Below are positions 52,555 through 59,517 of a stretch of 64,000 nucleotides of DNA, piece after piece (position 1 is the stretch's first letter; each line of letters begins with the position of its first letter). Where the stretch lies: assembly GCA_964019335.1 (NCBI GenBank), contig OZ025711.1:434001-498000 (forward strand). Reading direction: 5' to 3'. Source of the stretch: Diplonema japonicum. Taxonomy: Eukaryota; Euglenozoa; Diplonemea; Diplonemida; Diplonemidae. The position numbers were made by a program, and so were the translations under genes. Below the pieces are notes generated by a model, which worked only from the letters and a program-made list of their open reading frames with translations, made no database searches and was not told where the DNA came from.

Positions 52555-53301
52555 TTATTTGGCCTTGCCTTTTTTCGCTGAATCTTCAACTTGTGCCCGG
52601 AGCTGTCTCTGCCACTCCTCTTCTTCTTTTGCTTTGTGCCATTCATCGTCCTCTTGCGTGACTCTTTTCAAAGCCTCGCGTTCCTCTTCCTTCCTCGCCT
52701 GCAGGACCTTCTCCGTTCTTTTTATGAGGGGTTTGCCTATTCCCTCCGCCTTTTCCTTCATGATCTGTTCCTTGAGCGGCATCATGATCTCTTTGATGGA
52801 TTCTATTTCTTCTTCCAGGCCGATGCGCTGAAGACGGAGTTCAAGGACTTTGTTGTGTGTTTCTGGAGAGATTCCCAACGGACATTTCAGCTCAGGAGCA
52901 GTGTTATCGTCTTCAGAAGCAGCTCGGTTGTGCTTGAAGGCAGAAGTCAGGATTTTCATAATGACTTCAGAAGCGTTGCCAAGTAATTCCCTGTACTCTC
53001 TGCTATCAGGTGTGTGGGGAAGGCCCCCACTGGAGTTTGCACTCTCTGGACGATCACTCAGTATTTTCTTGAACCGAGCCGAGACCTTCTTTCTGCTATC
53101 TTCCAATGGCGTAAGCTGTTCTTCCAGCTTCCGGATCTTGCTGGCCTTCAGTGCGCAATCTTCCACCCGTTTGCACAACTCTTCGAGCTTTACCTCTAAC
53201 GCTCTTGTTTCTTCCTTTGCCGCCTCAAGGTCGGCATCTGCTTGGGAACGTGGCCGGGTTGTTTCATCTTTTACAAGTTCATCTTTCTTTTTAGGAGGCA
53301 T
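52555..53301 (-). CDS. Coiled-coil protein of unknown function (248 aa)
   Basis: I do not recognise the family. The protein starts MPPKKKDEL, a basic start common in ciliary coiled-coil proteins, and is dominated by two helical blocks: residues ~20-80 (ADADLEAAKEETRALEVKLE and onward) and ~150-245 (LELRLQRIGLEEEIESIKE and a charged C-terminal run). A linker around residues 85-140 contains SGGLPHTPDSREYRELLGNA. A structural role in the flagellum is a guess from composition and the presence of axonemal dynein in the window. Single exon. Confidence 0.75.
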   Translation of the reverse strand: MPPKKKDELVKDETTRPRSQADADLEAAKEETRALEVKLEELCKRVEDCALKASKIRKLEEQLTPLEDSRKKVSARFKKILSDRPESANSSGGLPHTPDSREYRELLGNASEVIMKILTSAFKHNRAASEDDNTAPELKCPLGISPETHNKVLELRLQRIGLEEEIESIKEIMMPLKEQIMKEKAEGIGKPLIKRTEKVLQARKEEEREALKRVTQEDDEWHKAKEEEEWQRQLRAQVEDSAKKGKAK

Positions 53302-54431
53302 TTTCCCTCGTCTCCCGGTTTGTGTAAGGAGTGTGGTGCCCTATTCGGTTGTAGTTAATGTTTTAAAGTAGAGGGTAGAGGGGGAATGTCGAAATGAAAG
53401 TCGGTGTTGGGCAGGGTAGGGGGGTTAACCAGTACAATAAGGGGGAGTGGGAATGGGAAGGATTAAACGGGATTAAAAGAAATCGAGCTCTGCTCTCTTC
53501 TTTTCTCACCCTCCTTTTAAGAAAAGAAAAAGAAAGGGTATGAGTGATCGAATTTTCTTCTTTCTTTCTTTATTTCTTCCTTCTTTACCTATTCTTTCAA
53601 GCGAGGGGAGAAGCGATCAGGGGGGACACCTTTCCCTTCTCCTCTATGAGGGTATTTTTATCCCTTCGGGTTTTTTTTTTAAAAATCGAAACGAAAGGAC
53701 ATGCCAAATGTTTATAAAGAAGGGGGGAAAGTCATTTGAGTTCACCCAACCAGTCTCAGTTCATAGAGAGTGAAGAAAAATGACAACACAGCAGATGAAA
53801 AAAAGAAGGAAAAAAAAAATAAAAAATACAAGGAGAAAAAAAAAAGGCACCCCTCCCTTTTTCTCCTTCTCCTTCATGGACCCCATACACTGAGGCCCAA
53901 TCGGGCCTCGAAGATAAAAAAAAAAAAAAAAAAAAAAAAACGAAGCTATTTGGATGTGAGCCAGCACGATTTTATAGCAGTGACCTGAAACATGTTACTG
54001 TATAAATTCGACCACTCCCAAACTTTAACAAAGAAAAAGAGGGGGGATCCACTTAAGAAGAGGGGTAATAATCGATGCGATGTCATGGAAGAAGAAGAAA
54101 AAGAATAGGCGAGTTATTCTTTGATTGTGCACAATGGGTACAAACATTTTACCTAATAAAGAGATTATTTGTAACCATAACAAAAAACAAGGTGTTTTTA
54201 GTTTACGAAAAGAAGGGGGGAAAAAAAGGAAAAGACGAATTCTTCTTCATTTCCCCCCTCTCATTGCTTTACAGGCAAAAAAAGGGATTTCTCCGAGCTC
54301 CAGCTTATAAAACCACAGCAAAAAAGGAAAATATAATATTAACCCAGGGAGAGGTTTTCGTTTCTTATTCTTTTTTTTTTTTTTCACACTAACGTCTGTA
54401 AGAAAAAAAAGAAAGAAAAAAAAGGTTGTCG
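53302..54431. other. 1.1 kb spacer
   Basis: Homopolymer-rich DNA. The only structured site is a perfect 7-bp hairpin with four-base loop, GAGGCCC-AATC-GGGCCTC, at 53892-53909. No gene seen. Confidence 0.6.
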
Positions 54432-56141
54432 TCAGTAATAAAAAAGGTTCAAACACGAGGAACCGAACGAGATGCACTCCAAGTTTCCGGACAACACAAG
54501 AGGGAGGTAAAACTCGGCCGCGTCATTGAGGGAGAATTTGAAAGTATGTCGCTGCAGTGAGACCGGTGAAGACTGCAAGGCTTGGAAGATTTTCAACAGC
54601 CCGTGAAAATGAGCTTGGAGGTGGGCTTTCAACCCACCACGTAGATGCGCCACACAGAGCACTGACAACACATGCAAGATGTTGCCCAGAGATGGAAACA
54701 ACGAGGAGGAAGCAAGCAGCAGTCGCAACAACGATTCGCTTAAAAAAGGAAACAGATCGGAACCCGAACCCACGGACGCCAAGTTCGCAAGAATGCCTGA
54801 CAGGGCCAAGGGCAGCTTAGGGTCAACCTTGACAGGATCCGTTTGACAGACTTCGGACAAGTATGTCTCTACCGCAGTGACAACAGTTTTCGCCGTTCCA
54901 TCACTGCTCAACCTCTTCCGGGAGTCCAACAGCCCCCACAACACACTACAAGCCTCCCCTCGTACTTTATGCGTGCACTCTTGCCTGAGCATGAATTTCG
55001 TTAAGTCTTTGTACCGTTGCTGCTGAGATGTCTCAAGGAGTTTCTTAACGGTGTGCATGCACCCGTACCCCATTTCATGCGTCGTGTCCTTGTGTTTCAC
55101 GAGGGAAAAGGCGAAGTTAATGCACTCCTCCACATCGTGAAAGGTTCGGATCCGGAGGACCGCCTGATTTTCAGGGTTTTTAAAGCAGTGCGCCGGGATT
55201 TTCGCAATGTTTTTCCGACGGGACGACCCGCACCACTGGAACACCCCGCATCCCTCCACACAAAGACACCCTGACTGTAGGATTTGAACGTGTGCAAAAG
55301 CAAACGTTCGGTCTCTCTGCGTCAAGCACACTGTTGTCCATGCCTCATGGTTCTGGGCACCCAGCCCCCAGTTTTTTCCGTGGGCTTCTAAGGGACACAG
55401 ATCGGATTTTTTAGTGTGTTGTAAAAGATTGCACGCAGGGATGGTCCAGCTACCATCGTCTTGCTTCAGAACCGATTGCCTAGGGTGAGGCAACAGCGTC
55501 AAGTCCAGTTCAATGACCAGCTCGGCAGGGGTCTCGTAACCGGTTCGGAACTTCACGTGTTTGTTGGAAGGGGAAGGTTTGTACAACCCGGATGTGATCC
55601 GAGGCTCTCCGGGGCCAAGAATTTTCATGGTGTAAAACGCAACCGGAGGGGTCTTCGTGTTTGCGAAAAAAGAAACAAACCTCCCTGCAATGTGCATCGT
55701 CCAGCAGCAGCCTCCCACAGAGAAGTTCCGAAGCGACCACGTTGCAGACGGTAAGAATCTGAAGACAATAATGGACGAGTATCCATTCCGTGCTTTCTTC
55801 ACCCTGCTCCCCAGCTCCTTTGCATATGTGAAATACGCATGTTTCCAAGTACAGCTGTATTCGTCCCAGCAGAATTTACAGCTCGATTTTTGAAGATCCC
55901 CATTTCCCGTCAAGAGCGGTATCCAAGCCTTGCCCTCCACCTGTAGCCTATAAGGTGGGACAGACCAGTCCGCCTCCCGTTGGAACACTTCCATCCATGT
56001 GTCCCTTTCCCTTAGAACTTCGTTCAAACCCCTGCAAACAAGCTCTACTTGAGTCAGGTCTTTGGAGTTGAGGTAGGTCAGGATATCACCTAAGATGTCC
56101 CTCTCAAGGCCCCTCATATGACCCTCCTCCCTCTCCCACAC
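54432..56141 (-). CDS. F-box protein with MATH-like domain and helical C-terminus (569 aa)
   Basis: Residues ~10-55 form an F-box (LERDILGDILTYLNSKDLTQ, then VELVCRGLNEVLRERDTW), the SKP1-binding module of SCF ubiquitin ligases. Residues ~115-290 look like a MATH/TRAF fold: RNFSVGGCCWTMHIAGRFVS followed by a long beta-rich stretch. The C-terminal ~220 residues are helical, possibly armadillo-like (VLRIRTFHDVEECINFAFSL, then KFMLRQECTHKVRGEACSVL). MATH usually joins BTB in CUL3 adaptors, so F-box plus MATH would couple a similar substrate reader to SCF instead. MATH assignment is moderate. The ATG at 56117 (MRGLERD) is an alternative start. Confidence 0.75.
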   Translation of the reverse strand: MWEREEGHMRGLERDILGDILTYLNSKDLTQVELVCRGLNEVLRERDTWMEVFQREADWSVPPYRLQVEGKAWIPLLTGNGDLQKSSCKFCWDEYSCTWKHAYFTYAKELGSRVKKARNGYSSIIVFRFLPSATWSLRNFSVGGCCWTMHIAGRFVSFFANTKTPPVAFYTMKILGPGEPRITSGLYKPSPSNKHVKFRTGYETPAELVIELDLTLLPHPRQSVLKQDDGSWTIPACNLLQHTKKSDLCPLEAHGKNWGLGAQNHEAWTTVCLTQRDRTFAFAHVQILQSGCLCVEGCGVFQWCGSSRRKNIAKIPAHCFKNPENQAVLRIRTFHDVEECINFAFSLVKHKDTTHEMGYGCMHTVKKLLETSQQQRYKDLTKFMLRQECTHKVRGEACSVLWGLLDSRKRLSSDGTAKTVVTAVETYLSEVCQTDPVKVDPKLPLALSGILANLASVGSGSDLFPFLSESLLRLLLASSSLFPSLGNILHVLSVLCVAHLRGGLKAHLQAHFHGLLKIFQALQSSPVSLQRHTFKFSLNDAAEFYLPLVLSGNLECISFGSSCLNLFYY

Positions 56142-56255
56142 CTTTGAGTTTTTTTTTTGCTTAGGGTTTCATAGGAAAAGAAGAAGAAAAATATAAGAAA
56201 ACACAATCTAACTTTTGGGTTTTTTTTTTTTTTTTTTTTTTTGTTTTTGCTCATT

Positions 56256-56741
56256 CTACATCATTCTATATTTTTCTACGAGTGAGTCTATTGCCTCGAG
56301 GGGCACGCTTTGCAGCAACCTGTCTTCAACCTGCAGCCTTGCTTGCCGTTCGCATGTGAAGACCTCAGATTGTCTGTCGACCCTGTTCCTCAAGACTTGT
56401 AAGTGGGCAAGGGCTTCTTTAAGCTCTGTGTCCAACCCTGCCCCTTGCCCGAGTTCGGTGTAGTGGATTTGTATGACGTTCGTGGTGTCTCGGTTCAAAC
56501 CGAGATCCCCTGCAGTCCTTCCTTCATCTATCCTCTTGCCGTTGTGGTACAGCACAGCTGGGTTCGAAAAGAACTCTTTGACCTTTTCCCTCAGCTTGCC
56601 CACTCGTGTGTCGCCGTGTAGCCGAACGTACACAGGAGCCTTCGGAGGCTCCCCACCCACTCCTGGCGCCACCACACAGTAGCTGTAGCTGCCTGTGCTC
56701 CTTCCGCTTGGTCTGCTGTTTGACCTTGACCGTGTTCTCAT
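56256..56741 (-). CDS. Ubiquitin-like domain protein with coiled-coil tail (161 aa)
   Basis: After a Ser/Arg-rich N-terminus, residues ~35-95 match the beta-grasp pattern: VYVRLHGDTRVGKLREKVKE as strands 1-2 and helix, then VLYHNGKRIDEGRTAGDLGL, the usual 'F/L-x-G-K-x-L-x-D-x-x-T-x-x-x-L-G-L' block, ending TNVIQIHY. The tail is a coiled coil (KEALAHLQVLRNRVDRQSEV). There is no C-terminal Gly-Gly, so it is a fixed UBL domain, not a conjugatable modifier. Function unknown. Confidence 0.8.
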   Translation of the reverse strand: MRTRSRSNSRPSGRSTGSYSYCVVAPGVGGEPPKAPVYVRLHGDTRVGKLREKVKEFFSNPAVLYHNGKRIDEGRTAGDLGLNRDTTNVIQIHYTELGQGAGLDTELKEALAHLQVLRNRVDRQSEVFTCERQARLQVEDRLLQSVPLEAIDSLVEKYRMM

Positions 56742-56902
56742 CTTCGTGTAAAGCTTCTACCTTTTCTTGTTGCAGAAATGAAAGAATGGAACAAGAAAGA
56801 AAAAGTACTGAAGAGGAGGGGGGGGACAGTTTGTCATGCATCACCACCTCATCTTGCTCTCCGGTCCGGTCGCAAAGAAATCTTTTTTGTTTTTTTGAAT
56901 AG

Positions 56903-57120
56903 AATAAGCAGAAGCCGCCCTGTTCCCTGCCCCACCCTCAGTTGAGAGATCAACCGCTGAGCAAAGACCAGAAAAGAACGATTGCAGCGAAAAGTGTCAG
57001 TGCATTTTCCTTTGCTGCGGGTCCTTTGTAGCATCTGGTTTTGAGGTAGCTCAGGGTGTCACATTGCAGGGGCGAAGGGAGGGGGCTCTGCCGCTAAAAG
57101 ACACCCAAAAGGACAAATGG
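56903..57120 (-). repeat. Conserved element 3' of GILT copy 1: candidate SECIS-bearing 3'UTR or terminal exon
   Basis: About 220 bases that match the segment 58261-58480 with only a few differences, although the DNA between each element and its GILT gene is unrelated. On the minus strand it can encode the end of a protein: acceptor at 57086, then LQCDTLSYLKTRCYKGPAA and a hydrophobic tail ALTLFAAIVLFWSLL before TGA at 56950. Joined to the GILT frame by a donor at 57368, phase is preserved (283-nt intron). Alternatively it is 3'UTR; two hairpins are visible, but I could not draw a canonical SECIS. Confidence 0.55.
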
Positions 57121-57364
57121 AGAGGTGGTGTGATGAAAGAAGGGGAAGAAAAGAAAAACAAAAAAAATACGTGGTAACGAAACCCACGCACGCACGGAAA
57201 GGAATTGAGAATAGTTTTCTCTCTCTTTCGAAAAAAAAAAAAAAAAAACGCAATTATTTTTTAGAGACGATCTCTTTATTCTTTTTTTTCTTTTTAATTT
57301 CTCCGTCGAACGTTAGTATAAACATTTAACATTAATAACACACACACTTCCCCCCCCTTTTTTT

Positions 57365-58033
57365 TTACTTACAGCAAGGGGGCTTGAGCCCAGTCCATGC
57401 AGCACAGACAGTTGGGAGGAGCTTGTACGTCTGCAAAAGAACCTGCCCGTTAACTGTAAGGTAAGGGACAAAGGTCCTGTTCACGACGTCAGCCGTCTGT
57501 TTTGCAGCGGCACTGAGGAGGTGCTTCCCGACGGGGCCGTTCATGCAGGTGTTAATAGTGTTCAGGCTGAGCCCCAGGGAGCTGCCACAAAGGTCGAGAG
57601 AGCTCTTGGAGACACCATTCAGCGCCTCGAAGCAGTACACGAACGGCATGTACTTCTGCGGGTTGTTGTTCGTCACGTTCTTCACGCACACTTCAGCCAG
57701 GTTCCCGAAGCACTCCGTGTCGCCGTGCTGGCACACGATCGTCCCTGTGAAGCAGTCCGAGGGCGGCGATGTTGCGTTATACCCACATGTCTGTTCCCAG
57801 CACTCGAACCCTGGACGGTTGCTGCACTCACTTATCTCATAGTACGCGTTCCCGAAGGGGATGTAGTCGAAGTCCATGATGTCCATGATCCCCTGCGCCG
57901 TGAGGGTCTGGTTCACACCTTGCATCACAGCGTCTTGGCATGCGGGTCACATGGACTCGCCGTAGAACTTCACGTCCACCTTCTGCTGCGCCACCGCAGC
58001 CGACACAAGAGCCATCATGATAAGTTTTTGCAT
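57365..58033 (-). CDS. GILT-family thiol reductase with in-frame TGA at catalytic Cys, copy 1 (probable selenoprotein, 222 aa)
   Basis: The ATG at 58031-58033 begins a signal peptide (MQKLIMMALVSAAVAQQ). Codon 29, TGA at 57947-57949, stands where the first Cys of the CxxC redox motif belongs: KFYGESM-TGA-PACQDAV. The same frame then continues to a TAA at 57365 through the GILT signature CQHGDTECFGNLAEVC (~residues 87-102), YIPFGNAYY and FVPYLTVNGQ. GILT proteins reduce disulfides in lysosomes or are secreted. TGA is a normal stop elsewhere in the window (8027, 12355), so Sec insertion is more likely than code change. Conventional prediction would call a 28-residue ORF and miss the domain. An alternative 3' end uses a donor at 57368 and the exon at 56950-57085 (266 residues). 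Confidence 0.88.
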
Positions 58034-58260
58034 GTTGTCTTCAACAGTGAATCTATTGGGGGTGGAGGGGTTTTTTTTTTTTCTCTTTTTTTTTTTTTTT
58101 TGCATTTCGCTTCCAAAAAGTAAATATAACGTGTGGAGAGAGACTGAAAGTAAAAAAAAGGCCCGCTCGCCCCACCCACGCACTGTCTCATCTGCCGTGT
58201 GCAAGGATCCTGCTCCCACCGTCGCAAAAAGGTGCTATTTTTTTTTTTTTTTTTTTTTGT

Positions 58261-58480
58261 AATAAGCAGAAGCCGCCCTGTCCCCTGCCCCACCCTCAGT
58301 TGAGGGATCAACCGCTGAGCAAAGACCAGAAAAGAACGATTGCAGCGAAAAGCGTCAGTGCACTTTCCTTTGCTGCGGGTCCTTTGTAGCATCTGGTTTT
58401 GAGGTAGCTCAGGGTGTCACATTGCAGGGGCGAAGGGAGAGGGGGGCTCTGCTACAAGGTCACCCAAAAGGACAAATGGG
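58261..58480 (-). repeat. Conserved element 3' of GILT copy 2: candidate SECIS-bearing 3'UTR or terminal exon
   Basis: Counterpart of 56903-57120. Substitutions in the possible coding frame give one Asn/Ser change and one silent change. Acceptor at 58447 and stop TGA at 58308-58310 define a possible 139-nt terminal exon that joins the GILT frame from a donor at 58720 (274-nt intron) in the same phase as in copy 1. Conservation continues ~45 bases past that stop, so coding alone does not explain it. Confidence 0.55.
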
Positions 58481-58716
58481 GAGGTGGAACCAAACCACAG
58501 CAGAGAGATGGTGTGTGGTGTGCGGGAGATTGTGAAAGAGCCTGTTGTCAAGAGTAGAAAAGAAAAGAAAAAGAAAAAGAAGAAAGGTAAAGTAAAGCGT
58601 TACGCTGTTCCGCCCAGAGGCGGCACTTCACATAATCTGCACACACACGCTGGTTGTTTTTTTTTTTTTTTTTTTTTTGGGTTCTCGTCGTTAAGGAAGA
58701 AGCACTCCTACTATTA

Positions 58717-59385
58717 CTACTTGCATCCAGGGGGCTTCGTGCCAGTCCACTCATCGCAGACAGTCTTGAGGAGGTCGTTGGTGTTCTGGAGGAGCTTCCC
58801 GTTGACGGCGATGTAGGGGACGAAGTTCCTGCCGCTGACGTCGGCGGTCTGCTTCCCAGCGACGCCGATGAGGTGCTTCCCAACAGGGCCGGTCATGCAG
58901 GTGTTGATGGTGTTCAGGTTGAACCCGAACACACCCGCGCACTTCGCGAGCATCACCTTCCCTGCGTCACCGTCCGCCTCGAAGCAGTACACGAACGGCA
59001 TGTACTTCTGCGGGTTGTTGTTCGTCACGTTCTTCACGCACACTTCAGCCAGGTTCCCGAAGCACTCCGTGTCGCCGTGCTGGCACACGATCGTCCCTGT
59101 GAAGCAGTCCGAGGGCGGCGATGTTGCGGCGTACCCACAGGCCTTCTCCCAGCACTCGAACCCCTGCCTCCCTTCGCACTCCTTGATCTGGTAGTACGCG
59201 TTCCCGAAGGGGATGAAGTCGAAGTCCATGATGTCCCAGATCCCCTGCGCCGTGAGGGTCTGGTTAACAGGACCCTTCACGGTTGCATCACATCCGGGTC
59301 ACAGAGCCTCGCCGTAGAACTTCACGTCCACCTTCTGCTGCGCCACCGCAGCCGACACAAGAGCCATCATGACAAGCTTCTGCAT
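58717..59385 (-). CDS. GILT-family thiol reductase with in-frame TGA at catalytic Cys, copy 2 (probable selenoprotein, 222 aa)
   Basis: Tandem paralogue of the gene at 57365-58033, of identical length. The start is at 59383-59385 (MQKLVMMALVSAAVAQQ). Codon 29 is again TGA (59299-59301) in KFYGEAL-TGA-PGCDATV, so the motif would be Sec-Pro-Gly-Cys. The frame continues through the same CQHGDTECFGNLAEVC signature to TAG at 58717, followed by further in-frame stops TAA-TAG-TAG. The two proteins are roughly three-quarters identical, with a block of ~140 bases over the signature that appears identical in DNA, suggesting gene conversion. Preservation of TGA in both copies while flanking residues differ (Ser-Met versus Ala-Leu before it, Ala versus Gly after) argues against a sequencing error. 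Confidence 0.88.
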
Positions 59386-59517
59386 TTTGTTTTTGTTTTT
59401 TTGTTTTTTTTGTATGTCTTTTGTTCACTTTTTATTCCGTTCCCCCGCTCACCAAGTTTTTTATAAAAAAAAAAAAAAAAAAAATAGGAAAATAATACAA
59501 GTACAACTATACAAACG

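Noticed and set aside
56256-56741. Reading the ubiquitin-like protein as ubiquitin, SUMO or ATG8
   Set aside because: It lacks a C-terminal Gly-Gly and carries a coiled-coil extension.
57947-59301. TGA at codon 29 of both GILT genes as a pseudogene stop, sequencing error or code change
   Set aside because: The frame and domain are intact on both sides in two diverged copies, the position is exactly the catalytic Cys, and TGA ends other genes normally (8027, 12355).
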